The notes beneath the pieces were generated by a model. That model searched no databases. It was not told the origin of the DNA and saw only the letters and a program-made list of their open reading frames with translations. A stretch of DNA of 64,000 bases, taken from NCBI GenBank assembly GCA_946894095.1, contig OX335643.1, positions 6,807,036-6,871,035 of the forward strand. The letters are read 5' to 3'. Within the stretch, counting starts at the first letter, position 1; every line of letters starts with the position of its first letter. Made by a program: the position numbers and the translations under genes. Source of the stretch: Incurvaria masculella (taxonomy: Eukaryota; Arthropoda; Insecta; Lepidoptera; Incurvariidae). Shown piece by piece: positions 1-11,371 of the stretch.

Positions 1-320
1 AAATGGCTGCTTAGCCGGGGAGACACCGCCTCGTGGCAGTATACGGCCCATACACACGTGCTCGCTCGCACTAAACGCTAATTACGTACCGTACCACCGA
101 CGACATAAGTCCAGTAGCACCCTACGGTCGACTTTGTTCTGTACATGTGGCGTACCCCTTCCCCCGCCGACCGGTCTAGACTAGGAGGTCGCAACAAAAA
201 TGGTAACGATAACGTAAATGGCTGAAACTGGGTTCACGGGATAAAGTACAACCCTCTGAAGCTAAATGTGTCAGTCTGCCTGTTCCAAGTGGTTGCGTGG
301 CGTAGATAAAGCGCCTGAAA

Positions 321-950
321 AAAAAATTAACAAAAAAAATAACCGACTTCAAAGAAAAAGCACTAAAAAGTAAAAAATAATTTCTATTTTTGTAGTTACG
401 ATTTCTGTTATTTTTTGAGTCGGCTTCAGCCGGGCATGCGCTGCGCCAATCAAGAGAACCTAACCTAACCTAACCTAACCTAACCTTGGCTGACACCGAC
501 TCAAAAATAACAGAAATCGTAACTACAAAAATGGAAATATTTTTTTACTTTTTAGTGCTTTTTCTTTGAAGTCGGTTATTTTTTTTTGTAATTTTTTTTA
601 TTTGTTTATTTTTAGTGAATCTGAAGTACACTTACTAATTTGTACACGTCCTTTCCAATAAAAAAAGAATCACCGAAATCGGTTGGCGTTATATTGAGTT
701 ATTCGTCCATTTGTCGCGTCGTCCATTTGTTGTATTAAGATAATACAAATTTAAGACTTTTATGATTTTCTCATGGATATCATTGTCAGAACTTAACCAA
801 ATTAAAATGGGACCACTTGGGAAGCACTAGCTATCATTTAAAAAAATAATCATCAAAATCGGTTCACCCAGGCAAAAGTTATGAGGTAACAAACATAAAA
901 AAAAACATACAGACGAATTGATAACCTCCTCCTTTTTTTGAAGTCGGTTA
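321..950. mobile_element. CCGACTTCAAA repeat with 95-bp inverted arms
   Basis: Inserted in the family 1 TIR element (gcgcctgaaaaa before, aaaagtagttat after, contiguous in the intact copy). It has two near-identical inverted arms, 337-431 and 488-582, around a 56-bp loop, then a longer right part ending ttgaagtcggtta. A related copy without the left arm lies at 40628-41106. Non-coding. Confidence 0.75.
457..486 (-). repeat. Telomere-like CCTAA array
   Basis: Five perfect CCTAA units plus partial ends. TTAGG is the telomeric repeat of most insects. It lies in the loop of the inverted arms at 337-431/488-582. Confidence 0.85.
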
Positions 951-1305
951 AAAAGTAGTTATTGTGACAAAAAATCCATATGATAAGTTAAATGGATGCA
1001 AATGACGAAGCATGAAAGTATCAGTACATACTTGCTTAGCAATACAAAAAATAAACAAATCTTTGGTTGCATTTAGTAGTTATAGGCGATTTAGGTTACA
1101 GATATAACTTTAGGTATATGTAACTATTTAATTAAGAAACCGTCTGGTTATTGTTGTATAACTAATAGGTATCAATGTTTCCAGATGATCAGTATATTCA
1201 TGAGCAGGTACATACCAGCATCTATTTTATATAGCCAATCTAGATAACGCAACCACTTGGCATGGGCATACCGACATATTTAGCTTCAGAGGGTTGGTCT
1301 CTAAC

Positions 1306-1948
1306 GAGTCGTATTCACTACGTATAATATTCACAACGTATAATAGTATTTTTTTTCAAAAAATTAAAACCATGCATATCGTATAATATTCACAACGTAT
1401 AATGTTATACGTTGTGCATGAGTTTAAAAATAAAATCAACTCTTTGCATCATGCAGAACGTCTAATAGTCACAACGTATAATATTCCTAACATGAATTCA
1501 CAAAAAAAGAAAACCATGCAGAACGTATAATATGCCAAGAAGCACTGCATAAAGTGCCCTAATAACGATACATTTAAGGCTGAAATTGCTACGAATCGAT
1601 ATTTGTTGAAGAGTAACAGTTTGCTACAACGCTAATTGAGACGGTCGAAAAGTCGCGTGCGAGTATACGCTTAAAAAGTATATTCACAAGGGCGCTTATC
1701 GTATGAAACGTTTTTGGATTATATGATATGCATAGTTTTCTTTTTTTGTTAAATAAAGATCATAGTATTATACGTTGTGACTATTATACGTTATGCATGG
1801 AGAAATAAGAAATTTAATTTTTTAAACTTCTTCATGCACTACGTATACAATTATACGATCTGCCGATTATACGTTGTGCATGGTTTTAAAATTTTGTTAA
1901 AATATGACATTATACGATCTACATATTAGACGTTCTGCCGTTCCCCCG
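1306..1948 (+). mobile_element. 643-bp ACGTATAAT-array element, copy A
   Basis: Starts GAGTCGTATTCACTACG and ends GTTCCCCCG. It is flanked by a perfect 8-bp duplication TCTCTAAC (1298-1305 and 1949-1956), and it interrupts a family 1 TIR element, which proves mobility. It carries about 15 copies of ACGTATAAT or its complement, often in pairs 16-17 bp apart (for example CACAACGTATAAT) and often attached to CCATGCA. The left half mostly has one orientation and the right half the other, around a unique centre of about 170 bp. There is no ORF and no classical TIR. The 8-bp duplication suggests mobilisation by a hAT- or P-type transposase, but this is inference. Confidence 0.85.
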
Positions 1949-2019
1949 TCTCTAACATGTGAACCCAGATTCAGCCATTTACCTTATCGTGACCAAAAAT
2001 GTCGTGACCTCCCGGAATA

Positions 2020-2320
2020 GTCCTACCGCAAGCCGCACTGGCGGCGTCGCGTCGGTGCGATCCCCTCCTCCCGCTTTACCTCCGCGCGATGCGAGCGCTT
2101 CGAAGCAATCGCTCTGCGAAGTGCTACTGGACTTTTGAATACGACCGTACATAATGTACAAAAGTCGCCGCGCTTACAAAACTTACCATAAATTATGTTA
2201 CACACTAACCTACATTGCACAAAGCGCTTATCTTGCGTCCCGCTCGTCCGCTGTCCGTTACGGTATTGTAGAAAGAGCACGTGTGTGTGTGTTATCGCTC
2301 TGTGACCTATCGTGTGTTAT
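2020..2320. other. CpG-rich stretch without recognisable gene
   Basis: More GC- and CpG-rich than its surroundings (ctccgcgcgatgcgagcgc). Frames on the minus strand are open but match nothing I know. It could be a non-coding first exon or promoter area; no motif decides this. Confidence 0.3.
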
Positions 2321-2523
2321 AACTATGAAGTAATTTCATTTATGTTACCCTGTACTATCGACCTTTGTATTTAGAAATCGAAATTTTGATTGATTGCCAG
2401 GGGTGTGAAGAATGTGGTATTACCCCCATGCCCAGTTACATAAAAATAATTTAGATTAATTGGCGTCCAAGCAAGTTTCTAGCGCTTTTCGATACCATAT
2501 TCTTTATAGGCATTATCCTTTAA

Positions 2524-3066
2524 GGTGGCCCAACCCGGCGGGCCTAACTCATTCGCGGCCTCGGTACAAAACCGTGCTGTTGCGCTCTGGGACCTTCTCT
2601 GTTTCAAAGAATAAGACAGGCTCCGTGATGATGAAGATGCAACATGTCCACAAAAAAGACAATGTGCATAGTGTATGATTTGGTAAGATTTACGAAAATT
2701 TAATTTTTCAAAACGACTTATAGCTAAAAGTAAACCATGACCGCTGTAGTCAAAAATCTAATAAAAACCAAATAGATCATAAATCTTGATTAAATAAGCT
2801 ATGTCTGATGACTAATTTTTTTACGATGTTCTTACTTTATCATTGCGTAATCCACCTCCAAAGTTATTGTATAAAACGCGCGAAAAACTCGAACTTTCGG
2901 ACCTTATAACTTAGAAACCAAACACAATTTTACAATGCCAATGGTCATCAGACATCTAGTTCGATCAAATAAAGCTATTTTGAGCAAAATTTTGGATCTC
3001 TGACAAGAAATATGGGCGTGATCTTCTTTCCCCTTTTGTATGGGGAGATGAGCGGGATGGGCCACC
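2524..3066 (+). mobile_element. TTAA MITE family G (GGTGGCCCA), copy 1
   Basis: About 543 bp with inverted ends (GGTGGCCCAACCCGG ... GGGATGGGCCACC) flanked by TTAA at 2520-2523 and 3067-3070. An internal hairpin is GCACGGT-ACAAA-ACCGTGC in the better copies. TTAA duplications fit mobilisation by a piggyBac-type transposase. Non-coding. Confidence 0.85.
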
Positions 3067-3070
3067 TTAA

Positions 3071-3601
3071 GGTGGCCCAACCCGGCGGGCCTAACTCATT
3101 CGCGGGCACGGTACAAAACCGTGCTGTTGCGCTCTGGGACCTTCTCTGTTTCAAAGAATAAGACAGGCTCCGTGATGAAAAAGATGCAACATGTCCACAA
3201 AAAAGACAATGTGCATAGTGTATGATTTGGTAAGATTTACGAAAATTTTAATTTCAAAACGACTTATAGCTAAAAGTAAACCACGACCACTGTAGTCAAA
3301 AATCTAACAAAAACCAAATAGATTATACATTTTGATTAAATAAGCTATGTCTGATGACTAATCTTTTTAAGATGTTTTTAATTATCATTGCGTAATCCAC
3401 CTCCAAAGTTATTGTATAAAACTTCGAAATTTCGGACCTTATCACTTAGAAACCTAACACAATTTTACAATGCCAACTGTCATCAGACATCAAGTTCGAT
3501 CAAATAAAGCTATTTTCAGCAAAATTTTGGATCTCTGACAAGAAATATGGACGTGATCTTCTTTCCCCTTTTGTATGGGGAGATGAGCGGGGTGGGCCAC
3601 C
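3071..3601 (+). mobile_element. TTAA MITE family G, copy 2
   Basis: 531 bp, head-to-tail with copy 1 and sharing its single TTAA (3067-3070); TTAA again at 3602-3605. The two copies are diverged (for example a deletion of the gcgcgaaaa stretch here), so they are separate insertions or an old tandem. Confidence 0.85.
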
Positions 3602-3605
3602 TTAA

Positions 3606-4140
3606 CTACAAAAATAAACCCAAAAAATATAGGGAAGGTTGTTTTTTAAAATCGTAAATTTTTACGTGTTTACCTTCCTGAATATTTTCCTTTAACATCG
3701 CCGGAAAGCCCATGCGTCATCCTTGATCGAAAAGAAACCCCACCGAAATTAGTTCAGGCAAATACTCCTGGAGAAATGCAATCTATTCTCGGCCTTATCT
3801 TCCTCGTGTTTTAGCACACAATTCATTGTCCGCGCGATGATAAAGATCTCGCTGTCATTAACCGTGTAACTGGATCGTTAGAGAGAGACAGTGTAATGGT
3901 ACACAAGTAAGTTAGAATAGGACAGGTGTCATGCTTTGTGATTCTTCGCTCGGTGTGAGAATAATGACTAATTCATTCGGACTCGTGCATTTTGCAAAGT
4001 ACAGTCTGGTCCAATGTGGGCTGCACGCTCGCACACTCATCAACAGGGCGTGATCGGGTAAGCTGAACATCGATACCTCGGAATTTCATTACTGTAGTTG
4101 TGTTCGGGAATAACGGTTCTACTCTGTTCTGTTCTCTCCG
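3606..4140. other. No recognisable feature
   Basis: AT-rich sequence without long frames or repeat words between two MITEs. The same is true of 4620-5380. Confidence 0.5.
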
Positions 4141-4144
4141 TTAA

Positions 4145-4615
4145 GGGCCTGGTACTAGCCAAATCGCAAAGTTAGACGAGGCACCCCAAGTTAACTAACT
4201 AAGTCTGACGATTATAAGTGTCATCCTTACAATATATGATTCCTTGTCTAGGAATCGAATTATTTTCGTTAATGTATGTTTCCTTTTTCTATACAAAATA
4301 CATTGCGGAAACGGTGTCCATTTCCGAACTTTTTTGACTAAATGTAGAAATCTAAAAGCAAATGGAATTTTTTGTTTATGCATATATGGTGTTTTTGCTT
4401 ATATCTAGAAATCGAATTACTTTCAGATTTCTAATGAGAAAAATCAACTTTTTTATTTTTATTATTATTTAAATAAATGATGGAATAAAAAAATATTAAC
4501 AATCCATTATCAGTCTGGAGTTCTATTTGGATTTGCTGAAGCGTATCACTACATATTATTACATTTGTTATAAAGTGCATTTGTATGGCGCGAGTAGTTG
4601 GCTAGTCCTAGCGCC
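4145..4615 (+). mobile_element. TTAA MITE family T (GGGCCTGGTACTAGCC), copy 1
   Basis: 471 bp between TTAA at 4141-4144 and 4616-4619. Imperfect inverted ends: TTAAGGGCCTGGTACTAGCC and the inverted GGCTAGTCCTAGCGCCTTAA. Contains a 62-codon minus frame identical in copy 2, which is shared by descent and not evidence of coding. Confidence 0.85.
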
Positions 4616-5380
4616 TTAAAAAAGGCACAAATCAAATATTCGCTCTTTAAATGTATTAAAGATTCCCGATTCTCCGTTTTAGAGCATAAATAACAGTTCT
4701 GAACAGGTTTTTGGGTTAGCGAATACTCTAATCAAAAGGACAGAACACTGAACTGTCATTCTCTTACACAAAACGCCATTTATTTTCCTTCAGTAACAGT
4801 ACGAAGCTGCCAGCTCAAACAAAACTTGTGCTTACTGTCTCCCCTGTACGCTAAAACTTACCCGCTCCCTCTATTTATATGCGGTTTGTATCTACATATA
4901 TATAGCTTGACTCATTCCATAACCTATGGAGTTCTTACCATCACGCAAAATTACCGAGCGGGTGAGCAGAGGGTTGAATACCTATGAGTTAAGCCGGGCA
5001 AAAATCGACTGTCTTTTGGTGACTAGATTGGTGTAATTTTAATATTGTCCCATTGTGCTACGCAGTTGTGCCACGTCTCTGCTATACAAAATTATTGTAG
5101 AATATAAATGAATACATTCTTTGGAGGAGTTTTGATTGCGTATTATGAAGACAAAAAATCGGAATTATAAAACCGTAACCGTCTTGAGATATTGTTACCT
5201 CCTGGCATACTCCCCACGTCATCCTGCACAATGGAGTGAGGTGAACAAAACCTCTTGAAACATTGCAACATAGAACCACCTTGACTCAATGAAATTACGT
5301 TGAAAACCGACGCAATATCGATTAGCTGATTAGTAGTAGGTTGTCAGTAGGCTAATCGTGAACCATTCGGCCGATGTGAC

Positions 5381-5680
5381 TTTTTAGGGTTCCGTACCCA
5401 AAGGGTGAAAACGGATCCCTATTACTAAGCTTCCGCTGTCCGTACGTCCGCGTGTCCGTCCGTCACAGGGCTGTATCTCGTGAACTGTAATAGGTAGGCA
5501 GCTGAAAATTTCACGGAGTGTGTATTTATTTTGCCGCTATAACAACCAATAGGTAAAATAAAAAATATATAAAAATTACGGGGGCCCAAATACAAAAAAA
5601 ACCTGATTTTTTTGTGTTAAATCTTGTACGATGGTACGGAACCCTTCATGTGCGAGTCCGACTTGCGCTTGGCCGGTTTA
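5381..5680 (+). repeat. GTTCCGTACC repeat, copy 1
   Basis: A 300-bp family member. The 5' hairpin AGGGTTCCGT..ACGGA(A)CCCT is followed by a GTCC array, a middle with cacagggctgtatctc, and a 3' end with tacggaaccctt and the near-palindrome GTGCGAGTCCGACTCGCAC, then ttggccggttt. The 5' and 3' parts share inverted GGTACGGAACCCT. It has no ORF; it is probably a non-autonomous element. Confidence 0.85.
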
Positions 5681-5997
5681 TCACTGATGGGGATTGAACG
5701 AACGTGTCAGCGAAACTGAAATCGAACCCTCAATTGCGGTGATCGAAATGAATGAACGACTGATGTATCTATTCGGGGTGACCTCCGACCGACCAACACA
5801 GACGACAAATCCGATAGCTCTCAATGTTGGAGTCGTCTATAGAACAGTTTGCACTTGGTGGCGATCTTTATTTATGTAATACCAGGTAAATAATTAAATA
5901 TATCAACAAAAAAATCACTACATTCGTGGAATTAACGGTTGCTTGGCGAAAGCGCGCGACATTACTTGGTACTGCGAGCAGGTGCTGTGTTTCTTGG

Positions 5998-6336
5998 TTT
6001 TTAGGGTTCCGTACCCAAAGGGTGAAAACGGAACCCTATTATTAAGCCTCCGCTGTCCGTTCGTCCGTCCGTCCGTCCGTCCGTCCGTCCGTCCGTCCGT
6101 CCGTCCGTCTGTCCGTCTGTCACAGGGCTGTATCTCATCAACCATAATAGGTAGGCAGCTGAAATTTTGACAGAGTGTGTATTTATTTTGCCGCTATAAC
6201 AACAAATAGGTAAAATAAAAAAATATTAAAAATGAAAGGGGGCCCCATACAAAAAACTTATTTTTTCTGCCGTAAATCTTGTATGATGGTACGGAACCCT
6301 TCGTGTGCGAGACCGACTCGCACTTGGCCGGTTTTT
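5998..6336 (+). repeat. GTTCCGTACC repeat, copy 2, long GTCC array
   Basis: Full-length copy with about 15 GTCC units at 6055-6118, the longest array in the window; explains the Arg-Pro-Ser-Val and Arg-Thr-Asp-Gly frames here. Confidence 0.9.
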
Positions 6337-6907
6337 CCGTTCCATGCAGTCTAAAAATGCAAGCTCGGAAGAACGCACGTGAAAACACTAGCGCAAACAC
6401 GCTGGCAGCAGCCTTGGCTAGTTCGTTTGTAACTTAAGCGCCTAAAATATGTGTGATCGTCAGTGTTACCTGTAGAAGACTCCTGACATTTTTTGGTTTT
6501 GAAAATTCGTTAATAGCGATTACATTGTTCGGCACGCCACCAGCAGCTTCGTTTTCTCCCTAGCAACGGCTACTAGCAACTAACCGTTTTTCGATTGACT
6601 TGATTGATTTGATTTTCGAACGACTAATCGTTACGGTGACAATATGTTTCCCTACAAATGAGGATTTCTTACATGCGGCCTCCCTAAGATAGGCTTAAAT
6701 GTTGGCGGCCAAATGCAACTTTTGGATCTCGTATCAAATTATTGTCTATGCATTGATCGAATGGATAGACAATCATTTGATACAAGTTGATTGATTGAGC
6801 AGAAGAAAGAAATTCTTAGGGCTGGAGACTTCGGATTTGATGCCCAACGACGCGTTTGCCAGGAAAAGTCCGTGATTGGATTAGAGAAATTGCTCTATAT
6901 ATTTGTG

Positions 6908-7225
6908 TGGGCCGTAGTATAGCGGTTAACTCCCGTGGTCTCCTTAATCGAAGACCTCGAGTTCGAATCCCGGGGTATGTACCTCTTTGTTATTCGATAT
7001 TGTAATGTGCTATTTCGCGGGAAAATCGACTCACTCCATGGGTCGAAACCACTGTTAAACTGTATGTATCTGCCCTTGTTTCTAGGTTAGGTGCGTAAGT
7101 AGAATTAAGCTCGCCGGGGTTGCCACCATCGCATTGTATGAAAGGTGGCCTAAGCTGTGATTAAAATTTGTCCATGTTTTCCATCTTGCTCAATAAAGGG
7201 ATAGTCCTGGCATGCCAACTTTGGG
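6908..7225 (+). repeat. tRNA-derived SINE, full-length, early subfamily
   Basis: A tRNA-like head with A box (TAGTATAGCGG) and B box (GAGTTCGAATCCC), then the shared body (accatcgcattg, gtccatgttttccatc, gtcctggcatgcc). The head resembles a tRNA but cannot fold into a full cloverleaf and runs into the SINE body. Confidence 0.75.
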
Positions 7226-7245
7226 ATCCTGGGAGTAGGTGTGGT

Positions 7246-7272
7246 TAACGATATGGCTAAGCCATATCGTTA
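7246..7272. repeat. Perfect 27-bp palindrome
   Basis: taacgatatggct-a-agccatatcgtta, immediately after the SINE at 6908-7225. Confidence 0.9.
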
Positions 7273-8576
7273 GTACACTGTTAATCTGGCACGAACCTCG
7301 CTTCGCTAGGGTCTGAGCAGCCCTGAAATAAACATTTTATTGGTTCGTATATCGGAATATTTCCCATTTTCGTGCGGTTCGCCTCATATTATGCATAACT
7401 GCCTACACGCAACTGTTCTGTGGAATAATATTTCCCAAATTCTATATTAGAGACACAATTTTAAAGCGGAAACAACACACAGGAAGTTGTCATAGTAAGT
7501 AAGAGCCAGAGTCGCGTGGCAAATGCCGTTTTATGCATAGAAAATAGGTATTTTTTTAATACTTCCCGCGCTGGAGAAATGTGAATTATAGAGAAAAAAA
7601 GTTACGATTGTAAAGAATACTTAAGTCTTTACTTTTACATTTTAAAGTTTAATAAAACTATAGATTTGTAGTTTTAAGACCAGATTGTGACATAACTTGT
7701 CGGTACAAAGTTGGTCGGTTGACCTCACAAAGTCCTACTTTTCGTTAGTCTTAGTTTCTATTACGAGTATTTATCTCAGCCTTAGTCTGATATTCATTAT
7801 CAGCAAAATTACTTTAAATAGTCGGTTTTTAAATGTATTATGTTTTCACTTCCGGGGAAGTTTCTTCATGGTTCTTCTTCTTGTATAGGGAAATGCTCTA
7901 CTTATAACAACTCTATTATTGGTTGGCGATGGCGCCCTTATTTTTTAAAACTTACAGAAAAGCGGCATCTAGGATGATTATGGCAGAACTAAAATAAAAT
8001 GGCAACGCCCACTGGTGATATTAGGATTAAATTTCTTGTGTGGATTTGCAAATCTGTTAGCTATAAAATCAAAGTTATAAACGAATGCACTCGTCAAACT
8101 GAACGCCAGCGGGTACCGAACCAGCGCATAACCACTTCCGGTGCGAAAGCAACATTCGATTCTCCCGTTGGGTACAACGAATCGGCCAAAATGCACTTAA
8201 TGCAATCCGGAGTCTTGATAGAATATCTCCAACCGAGCGAACTGTTTATCCGGCCTTGCGCAACACCTGTCTACATTGTTCTGGTAGCCGTCGGACGTCG
8301 CGTCCTGGACGTGAGATATTTGCCACGCGGTGGAACACTGTTCCGCTGTCTCGGCGACACATTCAGCTTTCTGTTTTAAAAGTCGCAAATTTCTAAATAT
8401 AAAATTGGTCAATTGTTTTGAGTTCTAGGTTTTGTGTAGTAAATGAATTGATATGTTTTTGTAGTTTGATAGAAAATCATAAGTACTTACTTCGTTGGTG
8501 AAATATTAAACAGCTTGGATCAACAGCGAAATGTGCGTGAATTTCGTTGTTAATTCCTTATACACAATACAACAAT
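7273..8576. other. No recognised gene
   Basis: Contains overlapping frames on both strands at 7978-8412 (126 codons plus, 72 and 71 codons minus). None resembles a known family, and the composition is similar on both strands. Unique or very old repeat. Confidence 0.4.
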
Positions 8577-8654
8577 CGGATTTTTTGTGTTAAATCTTGT
8601 ACGATGGTGCGGAACCCTTCGTGTGCGAGTCCTGAATCGCACTTGGTAGGTTTT
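8577..8654 (+). repeat. GTTCCGTACC repeat, 3' end only
   Basis: Begins at ttttttgtgttaaatcttg and has the 3' end with cggaacccttcgtgtgcgag. Confidence 0.8.
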
Positions 8655-9491
8655 TTACTGAAAATACAGATATTTACAAAAAAAAAACATACGGACATAA
8701 TTCAAGCTTTCTCACTTAATTATATTTTTGTTAATTAAAATATGACAACTTTGAGGGGTAGGGAAACGTTAGGGCCTGAAAGACGATTTCGTTAGATTAA
8801 TGGCAGTCGCCGTGCAAAATTGTGCGTTAGCCAATGGACAAAGAATGCATTTCCTAAAAAATTTCAAATCTTCGATTTCTGCTGCCCTAACTACAGCCTT
8901 AACCCTCAGGTTGTGCCAGTCGCTTCCAGCTCTGCGGTCTCGTAAAAGCGTTCAACGTTTATATAAACCAGTTATTCCGGTGCAGAGGTCCAGTCTGATC
9001 TGCAGCAGTAGGCAATTCACGATTACCTGCGTGTTCGTTCACGTTGGCCCCTGATCGTGCGACGCTGTCTTCCCGCGACGGGACCGGATGATAAGCAGTC
9101 GGCGGGCCATACAATGTTGCTACCGTGTTTAATTGTCGACACTGTAATTTTGCAGACCCTTGTGGTTAATAACAGTGTGATTATGACTATGTATGTAATG
9201 GACTATACTAGAGAAAGGCATTTGCCTTTAAGACTGTCGTGAAGTCAACGGGGCTATGTGATTTTGTAATTTGAAGTATGCTCTCTTTGTCCATTGGCAA
9301 GGCACAAGTCCGCATGTTTTAATTTTTTTGTAAACATCTGTATTTTCCAGTACATTTTTTTTAATAGCAGTAATAAGAGACCACTTTTCCGAATGTTTAT
9401 TAACCAATATTTTCCAATCCAAAACGTAAATAAAACAAATCAAAACCTACAGACGTACAGTTGGACAATACATTTTAGAATGCGCAATTTC
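8655..9491. other. No recognised gene
   Basis: A short plus frame at 8800-9054 (84 codons) is not recognisable; the rest is AT-rich. 9774-10250 is likewise empty. Confidence 0.4.
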
Positions 9492-9773
9492 AAAAACCGG
9501 CCAAGTGCGAGTCGGACTCGCTCACGAAGGGTTCAGTACCATCAACACCAGGTTTTTTTGTATGGGGCCCCCCTTTAATTTTTATTATTATTTTATTTTA
9601 CCTATTTTTTGATATAGCGGCAAAATAAATACACACTCTGTGAAAATGTCAGCTGCCTACCTATTACGGTTCACGAGATACAGCCCTGTGACAGACGGAC
9701 GGACGGACGGACGGACAGGGGAGGCTTAGTAATAGGGTTCCGTTTTCACCCTTTGGGTACGGAACCCTAAAAA
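9492..9773 (-). repeat. GTTCCGTACC repeat, full-length minus copy
   Basis: From aaaaaccggccaagtgcgag to ggaaccctaaaaa, with six GGAC units. Confidence 0.9.
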
Positions 9774-11371
9774 CCTTAACTCATTAACAGCCGTATTCAG
9801 TGTGGGCGGACTAACTTAAATGTGCGGATTATTGCTGGACTAAACCGGTTTTTGTATGGTTACTCCGGCGTTAATCCCGTACTAAGTTTTGACAGGTTCA
9901 CTCTGAATACGACTGAGCATGTAAACAATTATCGCCCATGGTATGGGAAGCGGGTAGTGCGGCAAAAGAGGATCAATGCATGGAAAATGCGTGTTTGTCA
10001 TTGACTTATATATTACTTGTGTTTGTATTATTTTCCTCGCCGGAGAATTATGCCTTAAACGTTTTGATACAAATCTTTAGAGGTGATAATAGGAGATATA
10101 CGAAAATTTTACATACAAATTAAAACGTACGGACGTAGCTCACTTTTGAATTTATTAATATGCAAAATTTCCGAAAAATATGTCTTTATTTGACTGAGGA
10201 AATAGGTACGAGCCATTGTATGGAACTCGATCACCTCATTATCCTCTAAAGGTGGCCCAACCCGGCGGGCCTAACTCATTCGCGGGCACGGTACAAAACC
10301 GTGCTGTTGCGCTCTGGGACCTTCTCTGTTGCAAAGAATAAGACAGGCTCCATGATGAGGAAGATGCAACATGTCCACAAAAACGACACTGTGCATAGTG
10401 TATGATTTGGTAAGATTTACGAAAATTTTAATTACAAAACGAATTATAGCTAAAAGTAAACCTCGACCGCTGTAGTCAAAAATCTAACAAAAACCAAATA
10501 GATCATAAATCTTGATTAAATAAGCTGTGTCTGGTGACTAATCTTTTTTTTAAGATGTTCTTACTTTATCATTGCGTAATCCATCTCCAAAGTTATTGTA
10601 TAAAACGCGCGAAAAATGCGAACTTTCGGACCTTATAACTTAGAAACCAACCACAATTTTAAAATGCCAATGGTCATCAGACATCTAGTTCGATCAAACA
10701 AAGCTCAAAAAAAAAAAATTATTTATTAAAAAATATAAATATACATGCTTTACATTCATAGACCCCTGCACTAGATAAATTCTGTCTTGCAGAGGTCATT
10801 TTCACTTTAAACATTTCTTTTTAATTCCTTTGCGCTTTCGAAAAAAAAAACAATATGAGCTAAAGCTACTAAAAAAAAATAATAAAATTAAAAACAAATC
10901 AAATATTAAATCAACAAAACGAAATTCAATAATATAATAAAATTTGTATGTTCATTTCAATCTAATCAGGTGTAAATCAAGTGTGTTTGAGGAGGTTCAA
11001 AAAGGGGGGTTAAAAAAAGGGGGGGGGGGAGGGTGAGGAGTGTCGGGATTCTGTAAATAAAGGTGTTTGCGGGCGTATTTGGTTTGAATTTGATGATATC
11101 TAGGAGGAGATTTGGAGAAGTTTTTCGGTTTTATCATAATCAAGCGAATTCAGCCACGTTTTAAGAACATTTTTACGACTATTAATGGTGTTTAAATCCA
11201 GAGTGTGCGCTTTGTTTATTTTATTATACAAATGTGGTGCGAGAAAAGAGCTAAATCGTTGGGCAAAAAGCGTTCTGCATTGTGACGGCTTTGGTTGGTT
11301 ACGACCTCTGGTCTGAATCTCGCCTAGATCGGGGCGGGCGGGCTTGCTTTCAAAATTTTGCAGAAGACGAC

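Larger units (their letters stand above)
177..2019 (-). mobile_element. TIR element family 1, copy with two nested insertions
   Basis: The ends are TAGACTAGGAGGTCGC and, inverted, TATTCCGGGAGGTCAC; about 120 bp of each end are inverted copies (for example ggctgaaactgggttcac at left and its complement at right). The flanks are GTC at 174-176 and 2020-2022, a possible 3-bp target duplication. The same element, uninterrupted and 559 bp, is at 37210-37768 in the other orientation. Compared with it, this copy contains an insertion at about 321-950 (hairpin and CCGACTTCAAA repeat) and another at 1306-1948 (643-bp element). No coding sequence. Confidence 0.8.

Noticed and set aside
1306..1948. CRISPR-like array from the repeated ACGTATAAT motif
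   Set aside because: Repeats are 9-13 bp, occur in both orientations and have unequal spacers in an animal genome; the unit has transposon flanks.
4195..4383. 62-residue frame repeated identically at 18409-18597
   Set aside because: Both lie in copies of one TTAA MITE; identity reflects recent transposition, not protein conservation. No start context or family match.
5918..6170. Frames with Arg-Pro-Ser-Val and Arg-Thr-Asp-Gly repeats
   Set aside because: Produced by the GTCC microsatellite in the GTTCCGTACC repeat.
6908..6980. Possible tRNA gene
   Set aside because: Has A and B box words but no complete cloverleaf and continues into a SINE body; called SINE head. The same applies to 39595-39650.
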